The translations under genes and the position numbers were made by a program. 38,201 bases of DNA, taken from the IMG/VR virus record IMGVR_UViG_3300031238_000172, positions 1-38,201 of that record. One strand, 5' to 3'. Position 1 is the stretch's first letter. Every line of letters starts with the position of its first letter. Positions 22,576 through 29,686 of the stretch are shown in pieces. The stretch comes from a virus. The notes under the pieces are model-generated. The model saw nothing but the letters and a program-made list of their open reading frames with translations, searched no databases and was not told the DNA's origin.

Positions 22576-22742
22576 TCAGCTTGGAGCAACTCGCAAAGCA
22601 GGCCTATCTGGCCTTCCAGGAGGAATTCCGTAACGCCACCGGTGTGACCACCGTTGCGTGGGAGTCCATGTCCAGCCACATGAAGGCCAGCTGGATCGCA
22701 GCGGCCAAGCAATGCCAGGAAACTCTGGCAACGGTGCACTGA
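22572..22742 (+). CDS. Small early phage protein
   Basis: 56 residues, ATGA overlap with the DUF3310 gene. Helical (LEQLAKQAYLAFQEEF), with a central WESMSSHMKASWIAAAKQC that resembles small conserved phage proteins of unknown function. It is too short for the usual gene cut-offs but the overlaps support it. Confidence 0.62.
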   Translation: MISLEQLAKQAYLAFQEEFRNATGVTTVAWESMSSHMKASWIAAAKQCQETLATVH

Positions 22743-22745
22743 GCC

Positions 22746-22970
22746 ATGGCACGCCCCTGCAAGCTTCAGATCAACACCAAGGGCGCCTGGCGCGATGTGC
22801 TGTCCTTTGACATGGACAAGGTCGACGTCGAGGCGCTGCAGGCCGCAGCCGCCAACCTGGTCGTCATTGCCGACCCTGGCGGCAAGGCCGGCTTGCGCAT
22901 ATCCATCGCCGATGCGCACCAGACACCTCTGATCCGCTGGGATGCCGTGAAGGGCTGGGTGGACGCATGA
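22746..22970 (+). CDS. Small early phage protein
   Basis: 74 residues with a beta-rich start (CKLQINTKGAWRDVLSFDMDKV) and an aromatic end (PLIRWDAVKGWVDA). Small proteins of this shape immediately precede GemA in Mu-like phages; function unknown. It overlaps the gemA start by 4 bp. Confidence 0.65.
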   Translation: MARPCKLQINTKGAWRDVLSFDMDKVDVEALQAAAANLVVIADPGGKAGLRISIADAHQTPLIRWDAVKGWVDA

Positions 22971-23449
22971 GCAAGAACTACCTGGCTGCGATCCACATCG
23001 CCTTCAAGGCACTGGGCATCAGCAAGGAAGACGCCTGTGCGCTCAAGCAGTCGGTCACCGGCAAGGAAAGCGCTGCCGATATGACGGATCAGCAGCGCAA
23101 GCGGCTGCTGGCACGCCTGGCAGAGCTGCAGGCCGATGCAGCCACGGCCAAGGGCGAAAAGCCCGCATACACGCCCAAACGCCAGCCTGCAGCACATGTG
23201 GCCGCCGCCGACCTGGACGACCGCTGGGCCAAGGCGCGGGCACTGTGGGGGGCGCTGGCCGCAGCCGGCCATGTGCATACCGACACGGATGCGGCGTTGA
23301 CGGCGTATGTAAAGCGCCAGACCCATATGGACCACTGGCGCTTCCTGAACGGTCACCAGGTCAACAGTGTGATTGAGGCGCTCAAGCGCTGGTGCCGTCG
23401 AGTGGGTGTTCCCACGGAGCCTATCCGCCAGGAGGCCCAGCATGGATAG
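22967..23449 (+). CDS. GemA-like regulatory protein (DUF1018)
   Basis: 160 residues. The N-terminus (AAIHIAFKALGISKEDACALKQSVTGKESAADMT) and the C-terminal LNGHQVNSVIEALKRWCRR match the GemA/Mu gp16 family (DUF1018), which in Mu modulates host gene expression and DNA topology early in infection. The region between (50-100) is an Ala/Lys-rich linker. It lies at the usual place directly before mor and overlaps that gene by 8 bp. Confidence 0.87.
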   Translation: MSKNYLAAIHIAFKALGISKEDACALKQSVTGKESAADMTDQQRKRLLARLAELQADAATAKGEKPAYTPKRQPAAHVAAADLDDRWAKARALWGALAAAGHVHTDTDAALTAYVKRQTHMDHWRFLNGHQVNSVIEALKRWCRRVGVPTEPIRQEAQHG

Positions 23450-23903
23450 TGGAGCGCAATTCGACCGCTTGATGGAGCCGCATGCCATGGCCGAGCGGCC
23501 AGACGTGAGCGACCTCGACGCGGAAGAAATTGCGCCCCTGGAGCGCTTGTTTGATCCGCTGATGCCCGACACCTGGCGCGACTTTGCGCTCAGCCATTAC
23601 CTGACCCTGAAGGCCCTGTTCACCGGGCGCTACGGCGACGATGATCTGGCATCCCTATCCCTGGAGCTGACGAAAGGCATAGCGGCCGATCTGGGCGGCA
23701 CACAGCCCTATATTCAGGCCGGCCGCGAGCTGCTGGCCAGCGCGCGTGCCAGGCGCGTCATTGAGCTGCGCAACCAGGGCAAAAGCTACCAGGAAGTGGC
23801 CATGCTGTGTGGCAAGATAACGGAGCGCCACGTGCGCCAGATTGAGGCCGCCTGGATACGCGAGCAGCGCGCTCTGCGCCAGGGACAACTCGACCTGTCA
23901 TAG
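23442..23903 (+). CDS. Mor-type middle/late transcription activator
   Basis: 153 residues. The start at 23442 is set by GGAGG (23431-23435) 6 bases upstream. The N-terminal acidic part (20-50) and the dimerisation helices (55-95) are followed by a C-terminal helix-turn-helix (about 110-150: ARRVIELRNQGKSYQEVAMLCGKITERHVRQI), the Mor/C family pattern. Mor dimers bind dyad sites next to a weak -10 and recruit RNA polymerase. Two matching palindromes, at 9647-9664 and 23928-23945, are the obvious targets. No separate C gene is seen, so this protein probably activates both late operons directly. Confidence 0.88.
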   Translation: MDSGAQFDRLMEPHAMAERPDVSDLDAEEIAPLERLFDPLMPDTWRDFALSHYLTLKALFTGRYGDDDLASLSLELTKGIAADLGGTQPYIQAGRELLASARARRVIELRNQGKSYQEVAMLCGKITERHVRQIEAAWIREQRALRQGQLDLS

Positions 23904-23924
23904 CCGTCGTCCACCGCGACGGTG

Positions 23925-23980
23925 AATAACTGAAACGCTTCAGTTACTCCCATGGAGGCTATCGCAAGAAACTTGCGACA
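23925..23980 (+). promoter_or_regulatory. Rightward late promoter with Mor-type palindrome
   Basis: A perfect palindrome AACTGAA-ACGC-TTCAGTT occupies 23928-23945, preceded by AAT. It begins 24 bases after the mor stop and ends 35 bp before the ATG at 23980. Its centre (23936.5) is 43.5 bp from that A. Mu Mor is remembered to bind a dyad centred near -43.5, which would put the transcript start on or very near the start codon; GAAACT (23968-23973) would then be the -10. The site and spacing repeat at the leftward late operon. Confidence 0.72.
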
Positions 23981-23982
23981 TG
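23954..23982 (+). promoter_or_regulatory. Hairpin between Shine-Dalgarno and start codon
   Basis: GGAGG (23954-23958) lies 21 bases before the ATG at 23980, too far for normal use. Between them CGCAAG-AAA-CTTGCG (23963-23977) forms a perfect 6-bp stem with a 3-base loop. If folded it would bring GGAGG to an effective 6-base spacing, as known for a few phage genes. This works only if transcription starts upstream of 23954, so it competes with the leaderless reading of the same promoter. Confidence 0.5.
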
Positions 23983-24975
23983 GCCTCAAAAGACCCCTCC
24001 GCAACGCTCACCAGTCTGCCCTCGCAGATTGAGATTTTCCGCGCCGGCCGCCACATTGATGACGCTGGCAACGTCCACAACTTCAGCGAAGCGGATGTGG
24101 CCGGGATCGTCGCTGGCTATGACCCCAGCGTGCGTGAGGCACCACTGACCATTGGTCACCCTGCAGGCGATCTTCCTGCCTACGGCTGGGTCAAGGGCTT
24201 GGTGGTCAACGCTGACGGCAAGCTGGCCATGGACACGCACCAGGTGCAGCCGCAGTTCGCCGAGATGGTCGACCGCAAGATGTTCAAGAAGCGGTCTTCG
24301 GCCTTTTACCGCCCCACGCATCCAAACAACCCCACGCCAGGCAAATGGTATTTGCGCCATGTCGCATTCCTGGGCGCGCAGCCGCCCGCCATTGCCGGCC
24401 TGGCCGATTTCGCCGAGGCAGACAGCGCCGATACGGTGAATTTTTCCGAACCACTTTTTAACCAGGAGCAACTCCGTATGAGCAAAGAACTGCAAGACCA
24501 ATTGGTCGCTTCCCAAGCGCAAGCCGCTGCGGCTGATGCTGCGCGCACCAAAGCCGAGTCCGAAGCCGCTGATGCCCGCGCGCAATTGGCCCAGTTTGCC
24601 GAGGCCGCCAAGCGCGATCGCATTGCCGGCTTCACCAATTTCTGCGAGCAGCAGATCAAGGCCGGCACGCTGTTGCCCAAGGAAAAAGAAGCCGCCGTGG
24701 CCCTGATGTCCAGCCTGCACGATGCCAAGGAAGTGAGCTTTTCCGAAGGCGGTGCAACCAAGACCGTGTCCGCCGTGGACTTTGTCAAAGACCTGATCCA
24801 GCGCGCCAAGCCCACAGTGCAATTTGGCGAGCACGCCGCTGGCGGCGGAGATACCGGCATGGCCACCAAGGACATGAGCGATGCCGACGTGGACAAGCTG
24901 GCCAAGGCCCATGCCGCCAAGCACAACGTCAGCTACGCCGAAGCGGTGGGCGCCGTCACTGCCTTTACGAGCTGA
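23980..24975 (+). CDS. Prohead protease with fused scaffold (Mu gpI-like)
   Basis: 331 residues. Residues about 1-155 are the Mu I-type protease domain: EIFRAGRHIDDAGN, the catalytic-region ITIGHP-type segment (TIGHPAGDLPAYGWV), KKRSSAFYR and LRHVAFLGAQPP. Residues about 165-331 are the scaffold part, with a long Ala-rich coiled coil (SQAQAAAADAARTKAESEAADARAQLA) and a helical C-terminus. The protease would cleave scaffold and itself during head maturation. It is the first gene of the rightward late operon; its unusual start is described separately. Confidence 0.9.
   Translation: MASKDPSATLTSLPSQIEIFRAGRHIDDAGNVHNFSEADVAGIVAGYDPSVREAPLTIGHPAGDLPAYGWVKGLVVNADGKLAMDTHQVQPQFAEMVDRKMFKKRSSAFYRPTHPNNPTPGKWYLRHVAFLGAQPPAIAGLADFAEADSADTVNFSEPLFNQEQLRMSKELQDQLVASQAQAAAADAARTKAESEAADARAQLAQFAEAAKRDRIAGFTNFCEQQIKAGTLLPKEKEAAVALMSSLHDAKEVSFSEGGATKTVSAVDFVKDLIQRAKPTVQFGEHAAGGGDTGMATKDMSDADVDKLAKAHAAKHNVSYAEAVGAVTAFTS
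24478..24975 (+). CDS. Nested scaffold protein from internal start (Mu Z-like)
   Basis: 165 residues, same frame and stop as the protease gene. The internal ATG at 24478 has AGGAG about 9 bases upstream and begins right before the coiled coil (SKELQDQLVASQAQ). In Mu and many other phages the scaffold is made from such an internal start inside the protease gene, giving excess scaffold over protease. The internal initiation is inferred from the ribosome site and domain boundary. Confidence 0.7.
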   Translation: MSKELQDQLVASQAQAAAADAARTKAESEAADARAQLAQFAEAAKRDRIAGFTNFCEQQIKAGTLLPKEKEAAVALMSSLHDAKEVSFSEGGATKTVSAVDFVKDLIQRAKPTVQFGEHAAGGGDTGMATKDMSDADVDKLAKAHAAKHNVSYAEAVGAVTAFTS

Positions 24976-25031
24976 TCCAGTCCAGAAGCTGATCGCTCCC
25001 CTTAACCCCACCACCTGAAGGACTTACCACC

Positions 25032-25991
25032 ATGATGACCGCCGCAGAGATTCGTCTGAAGCAAAACCCTATCCTCACCAGTTTGCTGCTCGGCCTCGGC
25101 CAAGGCACCATGGTGGCCGAGAAGCTGTTCCCCCGGTTGCCGCAAGCACTCAGCTCAGTGGCCTTGGCCCAGTTGGGCAATGAGCGCCTGAAGCGCTACA
25201 ACCTGCGCCGTGCGCCTGGTGCGCCGACCAAACGCGTCGACATCAAGTACGACGGCAAGATCTACAGCGTTGCCCAGTACGCGGTGGAAGTTCCCATCCC
25301 GCGTGAGCTGATCCGTGAGGCCGACGAGAGCCGTAAGCTCAACGTGTCCAACCACCTGGACATCTCCCAGATCGCCATGGCAACCGCCAATGACATCCTG
25401 GGTCTGGACTACGAGCTGGAAGTGGCCGGCCTGGCTACCACCGTTGGCACCTATGCCGCTGGCCATGTCGTGGCACTGGCTGGTGCGACCAAGTGGAGTG
25501 CCGCCACCGGCACGCCCGTGACCGACATCCGCGCAGCCGCCAACACGATCCGCAAGAAGATCGGCAAGCGGCCCAACCGGCTGACCCTGTCGCCCGACGC
25601 CAAGCTGGCGCTGGAGACCAATGCCGAAGTCAAGACCTACCTGCCGGCGACTCAGCAAGGTGTGGCCACGTTGGATCAATTGGCCAAGATTCTCGAAGTT
25701 GACGAAGTGGTATGCGGCGATGCCGTATGGGTGGACAACACCGATACCGGCCAGGACGTGTGGGGCAACAACGCCGTGCTGGCCTATGTGCCCAAGATTG
25801 GCGGCGCAGGTAACACCATCAGCCTGGCTGAGCCTGGCTTTGGCTTCACCAACGTGATCGACGGACACCCGTTCGCCGAGACACCGTACTACGACAACGG
25901 CCTGAAGAGCTGGGTGTATGGCGCCACCTATGAGCGCCTGCCCAACGTGGCCTACAACACGGCCGCCTTCCTGTTCACCAACCCGAAATAA
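25032..25991 (+). CDS. Major capsid protein
   Basis: 319 residues, the expected gene after protease/scaffold. Features include the N-terminal IRLKQNPILTSLLLGLGQG, RVDIKYDGKIYSVAQYAVEVPIPRELI (the E-loop/P-domain-like region), the domain with IRKKIGKRPNRLTLSPDAKLAL and an end with SWVYGATYERL. It resembles major head subunits of B3-type phages and gp13-like capsid proteins. Two adjacent ATGs occur at the start, with GAAGGAC upstream. A strong GC hairpin follows the gene. Confidence 0.88.
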   Translation: MMTAAEIRLKQNPILTSLLLGLGQGTMVAEKLFPRLPQALSSVALAQLGNERLKRYNLRRAPGAPTKRVDIKYDGKIYSVAQYAVEVPIPRELIREADESRKLNVSNHLDISQIAMATANDILGLDYELEVAGLATTVGTYAAGHVVALAGATKWSAATGTPVTDIRAAANTIRKKIGKRPNRLTLSPDAKLALETNAEVKTYLPATQQGVATLDQLAKILEVDEVVCGDAVWVDNTDTGQDVWGNNAVLAYVPKIGGAGNTISLAEPGFGFTNVIDGHPFAETPYYDNGLKSWVYGATYERLPNVAYNTAAFLFTNPK

Positions 25992-26010
25992 CCCCCCTGA
26001 GCGAGTAGAC

Positions 26011-26032
26011 CCCCGGGGCGTTGGCCCCGGGG
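26011..26032 (+). terminator. GC-rich hairpin after the capsid gene
   Basis: CCCCGGGGC (26011-26019) and GCCCCGGGG (26024-26032) form a perfect 9-bp stem with GTTG loop, immediately after the capsid stop. There is no U-tract, so it is probably not a full terminator; it may stabilise the capsid mRNA end or reduce read-through into the less-needed downstream head genes. Confidence 0.6.
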
Positions 26033-26064
26033 CACTTACCCCGGACATTTGAAGGAAAGAGAAC

Positions 26065-26343
26065 ATGCCCAAATTCATTGCCAAGGTCACCGTGGTCATC
26101 ATGGTCGAAGGCGTACGCACCGAGATTCAGCCTGGCCAGGAAGTGCCCGAGCTGAGCGACCACGACGCCCGGGAACTCAAGGCCTGCGGTGCCATTGAAG
26201 ACCCCGATGAGACCGCCGCCCAGGAGAAAGGGGACGCCCGCGACAAGGCCAAGGCGGCTCGTGCCTTTGAGGCTGAGCGCAAGGCCGTGCAAGCGGCAAC
26301 CCAGTCCACGGCGGCACCCGTCAAGACCGGCGGCAAGAAGTAA
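26065..26343 (+). CDS. Small head-operon protein (gp35-like position)
   Basis: 92 residues. A beta-rich N-terminus (FIAKVTVVIMVEGVRTEIQPGQEVPELS) carries a motif DHDARELKACGAI like that of small proteins encoded between capsid and gp36 in Mu-like phages, followed by an Ala/Lys-rich helical tail. Likely a minor head or head-associated protein. GAAGGAAAGAG precedes the ATG. Confidence 0.7.
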   Translation: MPKFIAKVTVVIMVEGVRTEIQPGQEVPELSDHDARELKACGAIEDPDETAAQEKGDARDKAKAARAFEAERKAVQAATQSTAAPVKTGGKK

Positions 26344-26382
26344 CCACCCCGTTCATCCACCCCCCAATAGCAGGAGCCTTTC

Positions 26383-26763
26383 ATGCCCTCTCAAAACAAT
26401 TCTGGTCTGCAGTATCACAAAGAAGATGCGGTCACCGTGGTGGCCACCGCTGCTTTGGCTGCTAACCGCATCATTGCCTATGACGGTGCCTATTCCACAG
26501 CGGCCGGAGGCGTGCACGACGCGCAAGGCGTATCTGAAACCGCCGCCGCAGTGGGCGATGCCTTGTGCGTGGTGACCGAGTACTCGTTCCCGGTGGAATG
26601 CAGTGAAGCGGTCGCATTTGGTGACTACATCAAGCCCGCCATAGACGGCACCGGCCGTGGCGCCGTAGGCAGCCTGGCTGACCACTGTGGCCGCGCCCTG
26701 GGCGCCACCTCGGCGGCTGGCCAGTTGTTTGAGATGCAGATCGTCAAGCACTCGCACGCTTGA
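26383..26763 (+). CDS. Capsid decoration-like protein (DUF2190 type)
   Basis: 126 residues, beta-rich and compact (AVTVVATAALAANRIIAYDG, VGDALCVVTEYSFPVE, GDYIKPAIDGTGRGAVGS), the pattern of capsid-cement/DUF2190 proteins that trimerise on the head surface. Position after the capsid gene is typical. AGGAG lies before the ATG. The decoration role is inferred from fold-like pattern and position. Confidence 0.72.
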   Translation: MPSQNNSGLQYHKEDAVTVVATAALAANRIIAYDGAYSTAAGGVHDAQGVSETAAAVGDALCVVTEYSFPVECSEAVAFGDYIKPAIDGTGRGAVGSLADHCGRALGATSAAGQLFEMQIVKHSHA

Positions 26764-26787
26764 TGAACCTGACCGGACGCTGATCCC

Positions 26788-27207
26788 ATGACGTACGCCA
26801 CCCAGGCAGACCTGATCGACCGCTTCGGCGAGTCAGAGCTGGCCCAGCTCACTGACCGTGTGAATGGTTCGACCATCGACACGGCTGCGCTGAGCCGCGC
26901 TCTGGCTGATGCCGATGCGGAGATCAACGGCTACCTGGCGGGGCGCTACGCACTGCCCTTGTCCACCACGCCTCCGATGCTCGTGCGCATGGCATCAGAT
27001 ATCGCCCGCTACAGCCTTTATGGCTCCGGAACACCGGACGTAGTCCGTCAGCGCTACGAGGACGTGGTGAGCCTGCTCAAGCGCTTGGCAGACGGCCAGG
27101 TAAAGCTGGACGCGCAGGAGACGGCAGCAGTGTCTGGCATTGACGTGGCATACCACTCGTTCACGCCGCGTGCGATCACTGACGACACCTTGCGGGGCTT
27201 CGCATGA
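26788..27207 (+). CDS. Head-completion protein gp36-like (DUF1320)
   Basis: 139 residues. MTYATQADLIDRFGESELAQLTDR, INGYLAGRYALPL and MASDIARYSLY are the DUF1320/Mu gp36 signature. This helical head-tail connector forms the adaptor ring under the portal. It overlaps the next gene by 4 bp. Confidence 0.9.
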   Translation: MTYATQADLIDRFGESELAQLTDRVNGSTIDTAALSRALADADAEINGYLAGRYALPLSTTPPMLVRMASDIARYSLYGSGTPDVVRQRYEDVVSLLKRLADGQVKLDAQETAAVSGIDVAYHSFTPRAITDDTLRGFA

Positions 27208-27635
27208 TCAACCCCGGCACCCTGGTTACCCGCCTCAAGGCCGAGCTGACCGGACTCAAGTTCGTTGGCGCAGCGGCCGAGTTTGACGCCGCTATCGACG
27301 GCAACCCGTCAACACCCAGCGCATACGTGATCCCCATGGCTGATGACGCCACTTCGGACATCGACACGCTCAGTTCCATCGAACAGGAAATCAGCCAGGT
27401 GTTTGCCGTGGTGCATGTGGTCAGCAACCGCGTTGACGCCAAGGGCGCCGCCGCTTTGAACGACCTGACCCAACTGCGCAACCGGCTGTTCACCGCGCTG
27501 ATTGGCTGGGTGCCGGAAGCGGCCACCGGTGAGCCGATGCGCTTTCGCTCTGGACGGCTGTTGCGCCTGGATGACAACGGCCGCCTGTGGTGGATCGACC
27601 AATTCGTTTTGAACAACTCTTACTGGAGCAACTGA
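27204..27635 (+). CDS. Head-tail connector gp37-like (DUF1834)
   Basis: 143 residues. The central SSIEQEISQVFAVVHVVSN and GWVPEAATGEPMRFRSGRLLRLDDNGRLWW are typical of DUF1834/Mu gp37, a tail-completion or connector protein. Start ATGA overlap with gp36; the next gene begins 1 bp after the stop. Complete and in the normal position. Confidence 0.88.
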   Translation: MINPGTLVTRLKAELTGLKFVGAAAEFDAAIDGNPSTPSAYVIPMADDATSDIDTLSSIEQEISQVFAVVHVVSNRVDAKGAAALNDLTQLRNRLFTALIGWVPEAATGEPMRFRSGRLLRLDDNGRLWWIDQFVLNNSYWSN

Positions 27636-27636
27636 C

Positions 27637-27891
27637 ATGGCACCAAAGCCCTCTACCCAACCCGCCGACACCACGGCAACGTCTGGGAATGCCACGGCAA
27701 GCGGAGAAATCGCCCCTGTGGCCGCTTCTGCCGTACTGCCCGCCGCTACCCCCGCACGGACCCCTGAAATGGTGCCTGTGCCAGGTGGCGGCCAATGGGC
27801 CTGGAACGCTGACAAGCTGGACTGGGAAGACAAGAACCCCAAGCCAGCTACGCCGGCCGATCCACTTACAGCCCAGGCGCAAACGGCCTAA
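27637..27891 (+). CDS. Small proline/alanine-rich phage protein
   Basis: 84 residues, mostly low-complexity Ala/Pro/Thr, with a short ordered stretch (MVPVPGGGQWAWNADKLDWED, about residues 45-65). Small proteins of this kind precede the tail-tube gene in related phages. Function unknown; it starts 1 bp after gp37. Confidence 0.62.
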   Translation: MAPKPSTQPADTTATSGNATASGEIAPVAASAVLPAATPARTPEMVPVPGGGQWAWNADKLDWEDKNPKPATPADPLTAQAQTA

Positions 27892-27939
27892 GCGCCCTCG
27901 CTAAAGCATTTCCAACAGACCAGCACGGAGCCATTCACC

Positions 27940-28908
27940 ATGTCCACCCGCTTTATCAAAAAGACCGTCATTCTTGCCGCACTGGAGGCCACAGTCGGTA
28001 TCGATGCCGTCCCCACCGGAGCCCTCAACGCCCTGAAGGTGTTTGACATGTCCATCACTCCGGTGGAGGCCAAGGAAATCAAGATCGAATATGTCACGGC
28101 ATGGTTGGGCTCCAGCGAAACCTTGGTGGGCGCAATCTTCTCCAAGTGCAGTTTTTCCGTGTCACTTTCGGGATCGGGTGATGCAGCCGTTGCGCCTGCC
28201 TGGGCTCCGCTGCTGCTGGCCTGCGGGTTCTCGGAGTTGACGGGGTTGACCATGCCGGCGCGTATTGAGTACCTGCCGGCGACCGATGCCTTGAAATCAC
28301 TATCGATCTATTGGTATGACGATGGTGTCCTGCACAAGATGCTGGGCTCTTTTGGGAGCGTCGAGCTGTCCGCCATGGTCGGGGCGGCGCCCAAGCTCAA
28401 GTTTGACTTCACCGGCATCCCCGTTCCTGCTACAGCCGCAGCGAATGCAACCGGTGTGCTGACCGCCTGGAAGCCGCCAGTACCCATCCGCAAACAGAAC
28501 GTTGTGGACATCAAGCTGGGCGTGGCATACGCCGCCGGGGCGTTGACGGGCGGAACACCCTACAACACCACGGGCCTGACATTGAGCAGCGGCAACAAGG
28601 TCGACGCGGACGAATTCTTGTCGGGCGACGAAGTTGGCATCAGCGACCGGGAGATCACCGGCTCTACCAGTATCAAGGTGTCGGCCGCCGAAGAGGTTGC
28701 CCTTCTTGACATGGTCGGAGCCGGAACGATTCAGACCATGGGTTTTGAGATTGGTAAGACCGCTGGCAACCGAATCATACTTTTTGCCCCAGCGCACCGG
28801 TTCAAGAGCCACAAGAAGGCAGAAAAAAATGGCAAGCGTCTGGCCGAAATGGGGTTCAAGTTGAACCCTGTGAACGGCAATGACGAGCTGCGCCTCGTCT
28901 GCCTGTAA
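27940..28908 (+). CDS. Phage tail tube protein
   Basis: 322 residues. Begins with the tail-tube-like RFIKKTVILAALEATVGIDAVP, then KIEYVTAWLGSS, LACGFSE, YDDGVLHKMLGSFGSVELS and a later domain with TSIKVSAAEEVALLD; this is the pattern of siphovirus tail-tube proteins of B3-like transposable phages. A tube gene with no sheath gene beside it points to a long non-contractile tail. It sits two genes before the frameshifted chaperone. Confidence 0.8.
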   Translation: MSTRFIKKTVILAALEATVGIDAVPTGALNALKVFDMSITPVEAKEIKIEYVTAWLGSSETLVGAIFSKCSFSVSLSGSGDAAVAPAWAPLLLACGFSELTGLTMPARIEYLPATDALKSLSIYWYDDGVLHKMLGSFGSVELSAMVGAAPKLKFDFTGIPVPATAAANATGVLTAWKPPVPIRKQNVVDIKLGVAYAAGALTGGTPYNTTGLTLSSGNKVDADEFLSGDEVGISDREITGSTSIKVSAAEEVALLDMVGAGTIQTMGFEIGKTAGNRIILFAPAHRFKSHKKAEKNGKRLAEMGFKLNPVNGNDELRLVCL

Positions 28909-28949
28909 CTGACCCAGTTCAATCACCAAGCCAACACATCAATACCACC

Positions 28950-29303
28950 ATGTCCCAATTCACCCTATCCATTGACGAAAACCCCGAGATCGAAGTGCCT
29001 GTCAACTTCACGCTCAAACAAGGCGGCGTTGACAAGAAGCACGCTTTCACGATCCTGGCGACTCGCATTTCGCCCGAGGAACAGGACGAGCATATGAAGG
29101 CGGTCGAGTTCAACTACCGCCAAGGGCTGTTGTCCATGGGTGTGATTACCGGTTGGAAGAATCAGCGCCTTGTCTTGGATGCGGACAAGAAGCCGGCCGA
29201 GTTCAGTCCAGAAGCACTGGACTGCATGCTGGGCGCACCCGGCGTGGCTGGGGCGATCTACATCTCCTACGTGAAGGAGTCCAACGCCAAGCTAAAAAAC
29301 TGA
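28950..29303 (+). CDS. Tail assembly chaperone, short (G-like) product
   Basis: 117 residues ending at TGA 29301-29303. Beta-rich N-terminus (QFTLSIDENPEIEVPVNFTLKQGG) and helical end (FSPEALDCMLGAPGVAGAIYISYVKE), matching tail chaperone N-terminal products. The slippery heptamer A-AAA-AAC (29294-29300) touches the stop codon. Most ribosomes would stop here and give the short form; a fraction shift to make the long form. It binds tape measure and tube protein during tail assembly (family knowledge). Confidence 0.85.
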   Translation: MSQFTLSIDENPEIEVPVNFTLKQGGVDKKHAFTILATRISPEEQDEHMKAVEFNYRQGLLSMGVITGWKNQRLVLDADKKPAEFSPEALDCMLGAPGVAGAIYISYVKESNAKLKN

Positions 29304-29686
29304 GACAGGTCGCGCGCCTTCAGGCGCTCGGCCTGCTGAAAAGTAGGGACGACGAGGCGGACGAGTCGACCGATTCATTTGATTCAGCCGCCGCAGCGCA
29401 TGGGCTGCAAATATGCGATGAGGACGAGGACGTCGAAATGGAGCAGGAGGAGAAGTTTTACCTCTGGCCATGCAATCTTCCGACGTTCAACCTCTGGCAG
29501 CGGATTCAGACGCAATGGCGTGTTAGCGGATTGGGTGAACGCAGCGGCCTGGACTATGACAGTGTGATCAGCTACATGCGCAAGGTGGCCCGCATCAAGA
29601 ACAAGGAATTTCAGGAAATGTTCTCAGGTCTGCAGGCTATGGAATCCGCCACACTTATGGCCCTCGCCGAAAAGAGGCCTGACTGA
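28950..29686 (+). CDS. Tail assembly chaperone, -1 frameshift (GT-like) product
   Basis: 245 residues predicted: 117 codons in the first frame, then a -1 shift at A-AAA-AAC so that the base at 29300 is read twice, and 128 codons in the new frame to TGA 29684-29686. The extension contains acidic DDEADESTDSFDS and a DUF1799-like part (LWPCNLPTFNLWQRIQTQWRV, KNKEFQEMFSGLQAM). No good start codon exists at the head of this second frame, which supports frameshifting. The tape-measure ATG overlaps its stop (ATGA). Confidence 0.82.
29294..29300 (+). promoter_or_regulatory. Programmed -1 ribosomal frameshift site
   Basis: A-AAA-AAC lies in the correct zero frame (codons CTA AAA AAC) immediately before TGA 29301-29303. 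The X-XXY-YYZ pattern is a standard -1 slippery site, and shifting joins exactly the two chaperone frames. Frameshifting at this place is conserved across tailed phages including Mu. Any downstream stimulatory structure was not resolved. Confidence 0.83.

Noticed and set aside
23952-24032. 26-codon mini-ORF beginning at the ATG within the late leader, possible leader peptide
   Set aside because: No ribosome site before it, it overlaps the protease start, and it may lie upstream of the transcription start; not enough support.
26011-26032. GC hairpin after capsid as a complete transcription stop
   Set aside because: No U-tract follows, and the head and tail genes downstream need transcription from the same late promoter; kept only as an attenuating or stabilising hairpin.
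28907-28919. AACTG-ACC-CAGTT inverted repeat after the tail tube gene as a third Mor site
   Set aside because: Arm length and spacing differ from the two late-promoter palindromes, and the distance to the next start does not match.
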